Source: Linnemannia schmuckeri
Taxonomy: Eukaryota > Mortierellomycota > Mortierellomycetes > Mortierellales > Mortierellaceae
Direction of reading: 5' to 3'
DNA: 64,000 nucleotides
Assembly: GCA_029449235.1 (NCBI GenBank)
Contig: JANATG010000011.1
Location: forward strand, 1,456,001 to 1,520,000
The position numbers and the translations under genes are program-made. Positions within the stretch are counted from its first letter, which is position 1. The number at the start of each line of letters is the position of its first letter. Positions 1 to 11,115 of this stretch are shown piece after piece. The notes beneath the pieces were generated by a model. That model was not told the origin of the DNA and did not search any database. It worked only from the letters and a program-made list of their open reading frames with translations.

Positions 1-952
1 TATACACACAAGCATAAATGTCAACCGGTTTCAATGAGAAGAAAAAAAAGTGAGAAAAGGCGATTGTGGATGATCAGTCATGACTTTCACGAAAGTTCTC
101 GAGCAATGGTGTTTGTTTGTTTGTTTTGTTCCGACACAACCCTGACGTCAATGAGTGGATCTTTTATCTCCGGATCAGTTCATTTTTTTCTGGGACCAAA
201 GAGAGTAAGCAGGTACCTAGCTTTGTTTCGGTTCCCGGTGTCTGATTTTTTTTGTCTCACTTTTCACTTCCTTTCAGGAATAATATGGATAAGGCATCGC
301 TGGGGAATGCTAGTTGAGTGACTAAGGGAGGGTTGGTAATAACGAGGTAGAAGGGGCATGCATTGAGTGGACGAGCTTATCCTGCATCAATAACCGTTGG
401 TTTCCTCGCGTTCCCGCCCTCACAAAATCTCTGGATCGTTTTCAAACCGCACAACAATGAGATGAAAAAAAGAAAAAAAAAACAGGGTCGAAAGGCAGGG
501 CGAAATGCGTACTCCTCAATGGTCCAATTGAAAAAGAGAGAAAAAATAGAGTAATAGCATGGTTTGTAGAGTTGTAGATAGGAGGGCAGAGCCGACAAAG
601 GGAACGATAAAAAAGAAATGCAAGTGAGCCATTGCGGTGCCTTTTTTTTTATTCAACAGGTGGTCGGTCTGGCTATTGTGTTTTTGGTCCTTCTTTTTTC
701 CGTCCTAGTTTTGTGCCTTTGTTCGACTGTATTGGTATTCAATGATACCAGTTTTATTCATGAGTTGGGCTGCTTTTGCGCGTCGGTTGTATAAAAAGAG
801 CGGCATCTTCCCCGTTTTTGTAGTTTTCTTTTTCTGTTCATCATCTGCACTCTGCTTTCGTTTACTTTCAGTCTCACTTGCATTCATCCTCTCTCTCGAA
901 TACCTTTCTCTTCTCTCCACTCCACCCACTTCTGCATCAACAAACATCCATA
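1..952. other. upstream region of chitin deacetylase gene
   Basis: No convincing coding sequence is present. The open frames here are short and lie in T-rich or A-rich DNA. The last 170 bases hold the promoter and leader of the chitin deacetylase gene, including a TATA element and a pyrimidine-rich leader. Confidence 0.6.
790..796 (+). promoter_or_regulatory. TATA box of chitin deacetylase gene
   Basis: TATAAAA lies 163 bases before the start codon at 953. It is followed by the CT-rich stretch (about 880-930) and the short CA-rich leader that precede many genes in this window. A true TATA box suits a strongly regulated or strongly expressed secreted enzyme; this is inference from sequence only. 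Confidence 0.55.
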
Positions 953-2422
953 ATGGCTCCCATCGCTCGTATCGCTATGGCCGTGTTGCTCTTCTCGGCC
1001 ACCTTCATCAACGCCGCCCCTACTGCCACCACCGTAGACAACGACGCCCACATTGCCGGCTTCAGCCGCGCCGTCTCTGAGGCCGCCGCGGGTATCAAGC
1101 TCGTCTATAAGTGCACCGTCCCCAACACCATGGCCATCACCTTTGACGACGGCCCCTTCGACTACACCGCCGACCTCGTCAAGCTGTTCAAGAAGAAGAA
1201 CGCCAAGGCCACCTTCTTTGTCAACGGTGACAACAATGGCAAGATCACCGACTATGCCACTGCCGTCAAGCAGGCCTACCTCGATGGACACCAGATCGCC
1301 TCCCACACCTGGAGCCATGGCGATTTGGCAACCATGAGCGTGGGCAAGATCAACGAGGAGATGAACAAGCGTAAGTTTTTCTATTTTTGTTGTGGGTTTG
1401 CGAATGCTTTTTTGTTTGGGTATTTTCAATCATTTTGAAGCCCTGAGTTTTTTTTTTTTTTGATCGAGCTACTTGAGCAAGCCTGGCCCCGCTTTTTGTT
1501 CCTTTGTTGTATACTCCCCGAATATCGGGGTAGTATCTTTACACTCGCTTCTAATAATAATCTCAAAACGTGCTCCCAATTGTCTCTTTTCTAACCAACC
1601 CGATCTCCTCTCTCGCCCTCTCCTTTATCATCCTTTCCTACACCCCACTCTGCCTTCTCATTATCATAATTCTTTCTGCGTTCTCCCTATTCTTCCACTC
1701 CCGCCTATAAATCAAATAACAATAGTCGATGTTGCCATTAAGAAGATCATCGGCGTGTCGCCCACGTACATGCGTCCCCCTTATGGAAGTATCAACGATC
1801 GCGTCACCAAGACCGTCGGCGCCAGATATACCATTGTCATGTGGAGCCAGGACACTAACGATTGGCAACGTAAGTTACCCTCTCTTTTCATGTTTCGCGC
1901 TTGCTTTGCTTGTTGTGCGATGAGGTTTTCTCGGTGAGAAAAAAGAATGGAGAGAATGAGGAGGAATGTGCGCATGGGGATGCCTGCCGGCGCTCAGACC
2001 CGGAAAGGATAACCGATCCATGTACCTCCTTTTCCCTTCCCTCCATGGCCCCCTTTTCGTCTTGAAAGCGGCGTCCCAAATTGCTAGCCTCCATGCGCAC
2101 GAGCAAAAAACCCCTCTCGTGCATATTTTGTCTGTCAGTCAACCCGAAAACCGTTCACCATGGCATAAGCTAACTTTTCCCTCATATGTAACACAACAAA
2201 ATAGACGTGAACGACTACAAGAAGAGCTTGAAGGTGTACACCGACAACATCAAGAAGGCCAACGGCAAGCCCGGCGATATTGTCCTTCAGCATGACACCA
2301 TCCAGATGACTGCCAAGGAGCTCGCCCCTCGCGCCATTGACTATGCCCAGAAGATGGGCTGGAAGCTCGTCACCGTCGGTGAGTGCCTTGGCAAGCCCAA
2401 GAGCACCTGGTACCGCAAGTAA
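953..2422 (+). CDS. secreted chitin deacetylase (CE4 polysaccharide deacetylase)
   Basis: Three exons, 953-1370, 1726-1869 and 2205-2422, give 259 aa. Residues 1-20 are a signal peptide, so the enzyme should be secreted. The five CE4 motifs are all present: TFDDGP at 63-68 (catalytic base and metal aspartate), SHTWSH at 117-122 (metal histidines), RPPYG at 156-160, DTNDW at 182-186 and LQHD around His217 (catalytic acid side). The family removes acetyl groups from chitin using a metal ion, making chitosan in the cell wall. This is a minimal form: there is no carbohydrate-binding module, no Ser/Thr-rich tail and no GPI signal, so it should be soluble. The start was chosen because it begins the signal peptide and follows the TATA box and leader. 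Substrate choice (chitin or peptidoglycan) cannot be read from sequence, but the fungal context favours chitin. Confidence 0.93.
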
Positions 2423-3079
2423 ATCTCTATCTCTACACTCGCAAGAGGAAGAGACGAGACGAACTGAGCCTTAAAAGATGCATGGTGGTGAACAGTTCAG
2501 TCCCTTGATGGGAAGGAATGGTTTTCTGCTTGTTTGTCTTTTGTTATCCATTTGCATATTTCGGGAAGAGGAAAGCATTATGCTTCTTCCCTCTACCCAT
2601 CATACCTTTTTTCATGTCCATGTCCAGATCCCTACACCATCTACAAATCATTTATGTAAAATACCTATTTAAATCTACTAAAGTGTTTCGAAGAATAAAC
2701 AAAACAACAAACAAACAAAAAAAACGAAAGTCGTTGCAGTAACGTGTTGATGTTAAAACGCTGCAGGAGCTCTTGTTTACAGCGTTTGCTGACTGTTGTC
2801 TGGTTTGTAGAATGGGCCACAAAAATCAGGGTCTGGAGCGTGTTTACCCACATATGATTAATTGCTCAGAACAGATGCATCAAAAATGCCAGATGGACAT
2901 TTTTTTGTGATGCTTTTATTTTCCGCTCTGGGCTTTTGATGGGTAATATGGTTGTTAGTTATGAAATGCGAACGATGCAGTACTCCGTCGTCTACTTTAA
3001 GCTTAGTAGGGTGAATCGGCAGGCTTCTCGGCAGGGTCTATTCACGAAGAAAAGCAAAAATAGTCGTAATTGGACAACG
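2423..3079. other. convergent intergenic region
   Basis: This lies between the 3' ends of the chitin deacetylase gene (+) and the MtnB gene (-). It holds only 3' untranslated sequence with AT-rich stretches. No gene, tRNA or repeat is visible. Confidence 0.6.
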
Positions 3080-4458
3080 TCAATAAACATATCCGTTCTT
3101 GACTTCTGGCTTGTCATCTAGCATGGTTGACCTAGTCCAACAAAAACAGTAACAACCAGACTAACATACCAATGCCGATGCTCTTCATCTTGACTGCGAT
3201 CTCAAAGAGGTAGTCATAGCACTCTGCCATGCACTTGGCCTTCTCCCACGATTCTATTGTTGTTATTTGATCATACAGAGAAGAGATGATTTGTCAATTA
3301 TGAAAGTAACGTCCTGACCCTTGCAATTAATTAAGCGCCACTAAATCTCTCCATTAAAACAAATAATTTGGGTCCTGCTTACCACCCCAGACATAGACAC
3401 CGTGGCGGCGAACAAGGACAGCGCATGTATCGGGATATTGCTCCATAGCCTATATCAGATGAAGTTTATCCTTGGTCAATTCACCTCTCCATTTCAATCA
3501 TATATCGCATCGCAACGCAGTAATGGGACAAACCTTGGCCATGCGGTCAGTAAGATCTTCCTCCTCGGCAGTGTTCTCAACAATGGGGACGACCAGACGA
3601 TCAAAGTAACGAAGGTTCTCCTTGGACATGCCCTTGCGGATACCCTTGATCATCTCTTGATGAGTAATTACAAACTCCTTTCCAGGGTAGAGGAGCGTGG
3701 CCATGACGGCGTGCTGGGAGTGAGTGTGGATACATGCGCCGGCTGCACGCATCGTGTAGGCATTGTAGAAGAGTGGCGTGCAGGCCGAGGGCTTCAAGAC
3801 CAAGGGTTTCCTGAGAACATTGCGGCTGGCCAACTCGAGAACAAAGAGATCCTCAGGCTGCATTCTTTCCTTCTGGACGCCTATTGTTTTGATCACGATG
3901 GTTGTGGTAATGTTGTTGGCGAAGAGAGGAGGCGTTGGTTACTATTTGTGAGTGTGTATTGCTCCTGCGTACTTTCATGATATTTTCCCGCATTGCTTTC
4001 CTGTAAATTCCATGACAAAATATCGTTATCTATGTACCTGAAGGCGCAATGTAGACATGTTCACTACAATGAAGCAAGGAGGGAACGAAGAAACGGTCAG
4101 TCTGGTTTTGCTCCAAATGGTCAATTGGCCGAACAATTTCACATGTCCTAGTGAGCAAAAAGACTCTGATTTCCAACTTACTCCTTGCGGATACTGATTC
4201 CACCACTATGTGATAAGAAGTCAATTGAGAACAAAAGGTCGTTAGTTGACAGATATTCCCTGAGCGCCGTGAGGGAGGAGGTTGATTCCGAGAGTGAGTG
4301 ATCTCCGTTGAATGAGCGCGATGCAAAATTCCATTGTTTATGTACCCGGTGCCGGTGACCCAGCCGACCTTGTAGAAGAGACGGCAGAGCTCAGGAATGA
4401 GATTTGCGGGGTGGGTCTTGTCCGATGAAAGGACGAGGCTGTCGTTGTTGCTGGCCAT
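3080..4458 (-). CDS. mde1: methylthioribulose-1-phosphate dehydratase (MtnB/Mde1)
   Basis: Seven exons read on the minus strand: 4458-4346, 4205-4182, 4063-4038, 3880-3534, 3449-3383, 3253-3170 and 3117-3080, giving 232 aa. This is a class II aldolase-fold enzyme of methionine salvage that dehydrates 5-methylthioribulose-1-phosphate in the cytosol. Family features visible are an N-terminal GWVTGTGGGISIR stretch, the zinc ligands HTH (His106, His108), the catalytic Glu130 in HQEMIKG and the third zinc ligand His186 in RRHGV. Two exons are only 24 and 26 nt and the last intron is 52 nt. Without removing that last intron, the frame also stays open to a TAG at 3132, but the spliced end (GIDDKPEVKNGYVY) fits the family better. 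An in-frame upstream extension exists, but it lacks similarity to the family. Confidence 0.93.
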
Positions 4459-5273
4459 GGCTGAAATTCCTGAAAATTGGAAGGAAAGTTGTGTGAAAAC
4501 AGAGGGCAAAAGGAGTTTTTCTATGCGACGCAGTGACGGTTTATTTGCCATTGCTTGAGAGCCGCCAATCAGTCAATTGGAAGCAACGGACGCCTTCAAT
4601 CCTTATCGTGCTGTTTCTCACGGCATCTGTAGCGTGGGTACCACGAGCTGTCATCAATTGATAACTCCTGTCATGCAATAGCTCATAACATAAGGTCTCA
4701 AGACTATTTGAAGGAGCATAGGAGGTGCAGGCAGCCGGTGATATGATGATGATAGCTGCAGATGCGTTCGACTGAGGATGTTCAATCTGTAAGTAATATG
4801 GTTTGTATGCTTCTTGCATTTCTCTACATTTTCTCTTGTCTTTTTCCCGTGGGCATCATGGCATTCCCCAAGATATACTTTCGATTGCCCTCGTTTGTTC
4901 AAGATAAGCACCCTCGGGTTGCAGTAGGTTAAAGGGTAACAAGCATACAGCTGTTGGCCTATTTATTGTTGCTGTGTAGGACAACGTGCAAGGGTTTGTA
5001 TTTCCTCATCTGAAAATCGACCGTCCCTTTTCCTGTCGTGTCCTTCACCTGCTGGCTGTCTTGGCAAAAATATATATTTTTTTCATTCGTTCATCCTTTT
5101 CTTTCTCCTTCCATCACCTCCACACCTCTCCCCTCCTTCCCCCCTCTCCACTCTCTCGTCGACCAAACACACGCGGAACTCAGGACAGCCGGAAAAAAAC
5201 AAGAAAAGACAACTCTTCAGTCAGGATTAACTACATTCGAACAGCACATACATACACACAACAATAGGATCAA
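4459..5273. other. divergent promoter region (mde1 / atg27)
   Basis: This separates the starts of the MtnB gene (-) and the Atg27 gene (+). A strongly pyrimidine-rich block at about 5085-5160 followed by an A/C-rich leader (5165-5273) looks like the Atg27 core promoter and 5' leader. Nothing coding is supported. Confidence 0.5.
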
Positions 5274-6864
5274 ATGATCACTCCTCGTCCTCGCACGGCC
5301 ATAGTCGCCACAGTTGCCATCATCTCGGCCCTCCTCTCCTCCTCCTCCGTCTCAGCCCAGGATACTCCCGTCCCATACGACTGTGCAAAGATCTCCGTTG
5401 CAGGAAACTCCTATGACATCTCTGCCTTGAAGAAGTACGACACTTCCTTCTTTTCATTATGTTGCCTGTTTGTTAGTCAACGGCTCATATGTCAAAAATT
5501 GCTTCAGTCGACACACGCATCCAACACTAACCGTGCGCGCTGTCAATGTGCCTTGGCTGTTATTTTGGTTTTCCTCTTTTCCTAGAACTTATCTTGTCAA
5601 GGGTGAGGCCACGCCAGTATATCCCAACAAACAGCAGGTCAACTATTTCGTGAACCCTTGCCAAGCTATTGTTGTCCCCGACGGTGAGGCCAAACAGCAC
5701 TGTGTCTCCGGCGCCTGGGTCTGCCAGGAGACAAAGGTCATCTTTGACGACGGCGAGACCAAGACTCTCTCCCTTCTGCCCATTGCCGGAACCGCGCCCG
5801 CCGCGGATGGCGTCCCAGCACGCGAGGTCGCTCCTCTTGCCGTCCTCGCTGACAAGATGGAGAATGTTGCCGAAGGTATGCTTCGTTATACTGCTTTTTT
5901 GTGGCAATGTGTTTAGTATCAGCTAAAAGGGAGGAAAGAAGAAAAAGGGGGGGGGGAACATACTCTTTTGTCGACTGTCATTGGCGTGCTGTAATCGCGC
6001 CGTGTCCATGACTATGATATCTCTATCGTTGTGTTCAATTATACTTTGTCCTAACTCCCTATTTTGTTTTCTTTAGTGCCATGGAACTTGACCTTAAAGG
6101 GAGGATTGATTGGAAAGCAGGACCAGTCGACCGTCATCACCTTTATCTGCGATACCTCAGCTGTAAGCAGAGAGACTTATTACGTTCAACAGGATGTGTT
6201 CAGGATATGTTATTACAGGAACAGACAACGGCTGGACAGCCCAGGACTAAGACTCTTTTTTTTCTAATGATTGATATAGACCGATGATAACCTTGCCCCA
6301 ACGCTGACCGGATACCAGAACGGAATAGCGTCTTTCCAGTGGAAGCATAAGTCTGCTTGCGCGTAAGTTATTTCTTAGTCTTCGCTTCTTTGTGGCGAAT
6401 CATGCGTTTTGAGATAGTTAGGAAATGGATCTTCGATGCTGACATTGTGTCCCAATTTTTTTTTTTTTTTTTTTTTTTTTTCAAAACGTTTAGTGTCCAC
6501 ACTCAGTTGCCTGTCCAGGAAAGCATGAGCGGATTCAGCGTGTTCTTGACAGTTTTCTTTTCATTTGCTTTCATCTACCTTGCCCTCGGTGCCGTGTACA
6601 ACCATCAGGTCTACGGTGCCAAGGGACTCGATCTCCTTCCCCACAAAGGTAACTTTCAATCCTCTCTTTGACTGTGTATTGTGTTTATTAACACCTCGTT
6701 CTTGTTTGCTGAAGCTAATATTTGATATCATTTTCTTACCTGCTTTTATTTTTTCTGGTACAGATTTCTGGAGAGACTTCCCCAGTCTGGTGGTCGATGT
6801 TGTTCATCACGTCTGGGATTCGGTTACTGGACGCGCCAGAGGAGGTGGATACGTGTCCGTGTAA
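5274..6864 (+). CDS. atg27: autophagy-related protein 27 (Atg27), MRH-domain membrane protein
   Basis: Six exons, 5274-5434, 5586-5875, 6077-6162, 6280-6362, 6494-6648 and 6764-6864, give 291 aa. An N-terminal signal peptide (about residues 1-29) is followed by a cysteine-containing luminal mannose-6-phosphate-receptor-like domain. Next comes one transmembrane segment (FSVFLTVFFSFAFIYLALGA), and then a short cytosolic tail ending in YVSV. In yeast, Atg27 is a type I membrane protein cycling between Golgi, vacuole and Atg9 vesicles, and its tail ends in a YxxΦ-type YSAV sorting signal. The YVSV end here is the same kind of signal, which strongly supports the call. Every splice junction keeps the frame. 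Intron 4 (6363-6493) contains a 26-base T run just before its acceptor. Confidence 0.9.
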
Positions 6865-7256
6865 GAAAACACATTGGACAAAAAGAAATACAATATATAG
6901 CTCTCTCACCTTACCTCCATCCTCAATGTCCAAAATCGCCACGTTGTCATTGTTTCTCCCCGCCTTTTTTTTTTTTTTTCTTTCGCTTTTCATAATACAT
7001 TCCACCCAGTTTCTATTTTGATATCCGGAACCAGTTTCCTTGCTCGCAATCACAATCGAAAATCTTTTTTCTTCTCAGCACGGCAGAGAGCACACAGGTA
7101 TGTTTTGATGTTTTTTGATGATTTCATTGGAGGGTTTTTGTGTCAAAACGCAAACAAACGCGAGATCTTTATGGGTAACAGACTGAAAAAAGGTCCACAA
7201 GGGGAGAAAGAATGAACTTCTTTCCAGTATCTGCTGTACAAGTGCGAGCAAAGTAT
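6865..7256. other. convergent intergenic region
   Basis: This separates the 3' ends of atg27 (+) and the eL39 gene (-). It contains a T run near 6967-6980 and otherwise featureless sequence. No gene is supported. Confidence 0.55.
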
Positions 7257-8478
7257 TTAAAGACCCAGCTTGGTGCGGCGCCAGTGGCGACGCTTGGCGT
7301 TGTAACGGATCTATTAGGAACAAGGAAGCATGAACAGACAATGTTAGTCACCTGGATCATGTACAGAAAAGTACGAAAAAAAGCACAAAATAATGCGCCA
7401 AAGTAAAGTCTCTCAGTGTTATAGATATGTACCTTGTTATCGGTGCGCATGCGGCACCAGTTGGGCAGAGGACGGTTCTGCTTCTGCTTCTTTCCGAGCT
7501 TGCGCTTGATGATAAACGACTTGTTGGAAGGCTATTGTTTGAAGGGGATATTGACAGAGAAATATGTGATAAGTCGCGTGGAACTTCAACATTTGTGTAT
7601 GATGTGGTGGAGGTTTGGAGTAGTACCGTATGAGTGTCCTGCGTTCCTGTTGTTATGTAGTCGGCAACTCCTGCTTTCCTGCCGCCTTGATTTTATAGGA
7701 GCTCTGTAATACTGAACATTGTTGATACGCCTGATTGATGGGTGCTGTAGCTGTGAACTGAGCAAAGGCTGACCCTTCCAGGCTACGGCCTCACAGAAAC
7801 ATATCCTCCTGACTGATCAAGCTTCAAGACAAAAGGAGAACGGGATCAAAGTGACCCCGCACTCCTCTTTTCTTTCGTCCTGAACAGCCCGAGAAAGTCC
7901 CTAGGTTGGCGGCAGGTGTCTGTTAGGGTTCCCTGCACGCCAGAGCAGCCAGTACAGCTGTATTTGTTGGCTGAAAAGGTCGACTCGTTTGTTGCTAGTG
8001 GGTTGATTGTTGGGTGTTGGGAGGTGTCTGTGTCGCAAGGCAGACAGAAATTTGATGCAGAGTTTCTCCATGGACAAGAGCAGGTTTCTGCGCGCATGGG
8101 TTTCCCGTCAGTTTACATCCAGTCCTTCCGCAACTCTCTTTCATTGATGAAAAAGAAAGCGTCCGTTGTTATGCCGAGATGTTGAGTGCGTCGCATCTCT
8201 GTTGAGCGATGGGTATAGATGCTGCTTCCCGGCTTTTGCGACCACCTGAAGAACCAGTCTGGGCCAAGTTGGCTCATAGATGAAAAATGGGTGCCGAGTG
8301 AGTTGGCGATGGTGATGGTGTCTCCGAATACAATTGTCGATGATTTCCTGAATAACAAGCGTCGCAATGGTGCCGGATAGAGTGATGGATGGTACGGATG
8401 CATGGTTGGATGGGTTCTCCATGACCCTCAACCCATCTATCGATGGGTACGCCCCTATGACCCAGTATGCAGTACCAT
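7257..8478 (-). CDS. RPL39: 60S ribosomal protein eL39
   Basis: Two clear exons read on the minus strand, 7531-7433 and 7310-7257, encode the whole tiny basic protein except its start Met (PSNKSF..., KKQKQNRPLPNWCRMRT, then IRYNAKRRHWRRTKLGL). In this family the protein is 51 aa and lines the ribosomal exit tunnel. The acceptor before exon 7531 is in phase 0 and directly preceded by an in-frame TAG, so the initiator must come from an upstream exon. The best candidate is the ATG at 8478-8476, directly followed by a GTAC donor. It would be an exon with only one coding codon, and it makes the protein exactly 51 aa. The intron would then be 944 nt (7532-8475). The two downstream exons are near certain; the first exon is an inference. 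Confidence 0.85.
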
Positions 8479-8717
8479 TTTGATTATTCCAAAGAGAGGA
8501 GGTTCAATTTGCCCCGACCAGGAAAACCTATCTTCAACCCTCCACAGGCGCACTCTGGTACTGTTGCAGCTTGTGCGACATTTTAAATACCTATCGTAAT
8601 CATATCGCTTCTCAGAAAGTACCTTCGCCCACACGAAAAAAGCACAAACGCCAAACTCAACCACCGCCACCGCTCTCCCTCATACAACTCACACAGCAGG
8701 AGCAGGAGAAAGGAGCA
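8479..8717. promoter_or_regulatory. short divergent promoter (RPL39 / ORC2)
   Basis: About 240 bases separate the proposed eL39 start codon (-) from the Orc2 start (+). A TTTAAATA element at about 8581-8588 and the A/C-rich leader after it fit the Orc2 promoter. If the eL39 first exon is right, the two genes share this region. Confidence 0.4.
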
Positions 8718-10760
8718 ATGACTGCAAAAATGGTCCGAATCTTGTACCAAGGAAACGATGAGATCCCAACCCACATCATCTGCCAGGTCTCCACACGCGA
8801 TGCAGAACGGGAGGCTGCCCTGGCCCTCAAGCTTAAAAAGTCCACAACCATAGGAGGAAGAGTAGGAACAACAACAGCGGCGGCAGGGAAGCAGAGGCGG
8901 AAACAGGGATACAGTCTTGTCTCGGGTTTGACAGTGGAGAAGCTGGATAGTTCGGCGGCCAAGGCGAAGCATATTAAGGAGGATCAGGAACGGTCTGCTG
9001 CTTTGCAGGACGTCTTTTTGCCCACTTCTTCGGACGCCGCTGCCAACGTTACTGTTGGGGCCGCCACCAATCACGTTATACCCCAGTCGTCTTTGTCAAC
9101 TACAGCGGCGAACTCTACGACAACAACAATAAAGACGACGGCAGCAACGGTGTTAGGAAGCGCATCAAGCAAGATTGGGTCTATGATGAGCGGCGGCGCA
9201 TCGTCATCACTTGTAGGAGTCAGGAAGGTTGACAATGAGGGCGATGTGGAGATGGAGGATCCGACGGTGAGGCATGCGCGTGGTCGAGAGGTCTTTGGAT
9301 TCCAAACGCATCGCAAGCCCACAGGACTCAAAAATCTGATCGAACAAGAAAAGAGCCTCGCCACCGCCACCACCACTACTACAGCATCGACGGCAGCGAA
9401 GGGAAAGGCGACAAGAGGATCAAAAGCCAACAAACCTAAGGAGGAAGAGAAAGAAGAGGAGGTGGGAGACGAAGGGTTGTCGGCAGAGCGATCAGCCAAG
9501 CGGCGGCGGGTCACTAAGGCCATCTCCCAGATGAACCATACTGGCTCAGACATCTCTGAAGATTCGGATCAGGAACAGGAGGAAGAGGACGAGAGCGATT
9601 CAGATGATGAGCAATACAGGAGGAACGATAGTATGCTGGAAGAGACTGCGCGGGATGCGACCGAAGCCGCAGGAGAGCAAAAGTCGTTCTTTGAAGAGGA
9701 CGAGATGGGCGCCGAGCGATACTTCCAGGACCTCTACCAGAAATCCAAAACCTCTAACAACACCCTCTCCAAACTCCCGACCCTCGAGCACGCCGATTTC
9801 ATCCAAGCCATCAAACGCGCCCCCGCCAAACACGCCCAGGAGATCGAGATGCTTAGACTGTTATATGAGGAACAGTTCTCACAGTGGTTCTTTGAACTCG
9901 TCTCTGGGTTCAACCTCCTCATCTATGGCTATGGCTCAAAACGACAGCTCCTGACACAGTTTGCTACGACTATGTTGACCGATGCACCCCTGATCATCGT
10001 CAATGGATACTTCCCGACCGTCACCATTAAAGAGATCCTCGACAAGATCAGTTCTACAGCGCTCAACTACTCGGGCCCGACCGGATCCCTCCAGGAGCAA
10101 GTCGCCTTTATCCGAGCCTACTTCGCACAACCGGAACGGGATGTTCAAAAACTCTACCTCCTCATCCACAACATTGACGGATCAGCACTCCGCGCTGAAA
10201 AGATCCAATCGGCGCTTTCTCTCCTCGCCTCTTGCCCACATATCCACCTCATTGCCTCGATCGACCACATCAATGCCAACATCCTCTGGGACACTGTCAA
10301 ATCTGCGCGTTTCAATTGGGTCTGGCATGAACTGACGACCTTCCGCCCTTATTTGACCGAAACCAGTTTCGAGAACTCGATCATGGTCCGACAGGGCGAG
10401 TTAGGAGCTCGTGGTATTCAATTTGTTCTGGCCAGTTTGACGTCCAATGGAAAGGGACTTTTCAGGGTCCTGGCTGAACACCAGATCCAAGCCGAGACCA
10501 ACGCTGACGACAACGGAGGGGGAACTGGCACGAGTGGTGGAGCCAAGAACTATATGGACCTGGGGATGGCCTATAATGCACTGTTCAAGAAGTGCCAGGA
10601 AAACTTCTTGGTCAGCAATGCAGTCACCTTCCGGACACAACTCACAGAGTTCAGAGACCATCGAATCGTCCAGTCCAAGAAAGGGCCCGACGGCGTCGAG
10701 ATTTTGTTTATTCCGCTCTCTGCCAGTGTTCTCGAGAGTATCCTCGACAACATGACTTAA
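8718..10760 (+). CDS. orc2: origin recognition complex subunit 2 (Orc2)
   Basis: One exon encodes 680 aa. The first ~340 residues are low-complexity, with Thr/Ala-rich stretches and an acidic tract (EEEDESDSDDEQ). The C-terminal half is the conserved Orc2 domain: QWFFELVSGFNLLIYGYGSK, with the degenerate AAA+ loop GYGSKR, then APLIIVNGYFP and IHNIDGSALR, and a C-terminal winged-helix region ending IVQSKKGPDGVEILFIPLSA. Orc2 is part of the six-subunit ATPase that marks replication origins and loads MCM helicases in the nucleus; Orc2 itself does not hydrolyse ATP. The start chosen is the ATG at 8718 (MTAKMVRILYQ), because the open frame upstream is leader-like and begins before the likely transcription start. 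The Met at 8730 is an alternative. The lack of introns is unusual for this window. Confidence 0.93.
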   Translation: MTAKMVRILYQGNDEIPTHIICQVSTRDAEREAALALKLKKSTTIGGRVGTTTAAAGKQRRKQGYSLVSGLTVEKLDSSAAKAKHIKEDQERSAALQDVFLPTSSDAAANVTVGAATNHVIPQSSLSTTAANSTTTTIKTTAATVLGSASSKIGSMMSGGASSSLVGVRKVDNEGDVEMEDPTVRHARGREVFGFQTHRKPTGLKNLIEQEKSLATATTTTTASTAAKGKATRGSKANKPKEEEKEEEVGDEGLSAERSAKRRRVTKAISQMNHTGSDISEDSDQEQEEEDESDSDDEQYRRNDSMLEETARDATEAAGEQKSFFEEDEMGAERYFQDLYQKSKTSNNTLSKLPTLEHADFIQAIKRAPAKHAQEIEMLRLLYEEQFSQWFFELVSGFNLLIYGYGSKRQLLTQFATTMLTDAPLIIVNGYFPTVTIKEILDKISSTALNYSGPTGSLQEQVAFIRAYFAQPERDVQKLYLLIHNIDGSALRAEKIQSALSLLASCPHIHLIASIDHINANILWDTVKSARFNWVWHELTTFRPYLTETSFENSIMVRQGELGARGIQFVLASLTSNGKGLFRVLAEHQIQAETNADDNGGGTGTSGGAKNYMDLGMAYNALFKKCQENFLVSNAVTFRTQLTEFRDHRIVQSKKGPDGVEILFIPLSASVLESILDNMT

Positions 10761-11115
10761 TAAGAACCATACAACTGCCATGTCGACTGCACTTGTACAG
10801 AGCTTCATATGCTTCTGCGCCCCATTTTACAATCTCAGTATTTTTTCTATTCACCTGTTACTGAGCTGAATTGTCTTGTGCTTGTTCTTCTTCTTCACCA
10901 CACCCTTCGCGCCCATCTTCCATGTCTCTTGATCGCCAGGGCATCGCGTCATTGCAAGCGCAAGCCATCACGCACTTTTTACAAAGAAGGTAAAATCTTC
11001 ACCGATTCAAAAAGAAAAAGTGGTATTATTACAAAACTTCAGGCAAGAATAACTGTCAAGAGATACGCGACCGTTATGTCTAAAAAGAAGTAGTGGTGGA
11101 GTGGCATGAGTTCGT
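10761..11115. other. convergent intergenic region
   Basis: This contains the 3' flanks of orc2 (+) and the BRPF-like gene (-). No additional gene or repeat is supported. Confidence 0.55.

Noticed and set aside
884..1429. 181-aa reverse frame over the chitin deacetylase first exon
   Set aside because: It is an antisense shadow of a GC-rich coding exon and has no family features.
3132..3170. MtnB ending at the TAG at 3132 without the last intron
   Set aside because: The frame is open, but removing a 52-nt GTATGT...TAG intron gives a C terminus (GIDDKPEVKNG) that resembles the family, so the spliced form is preferred.
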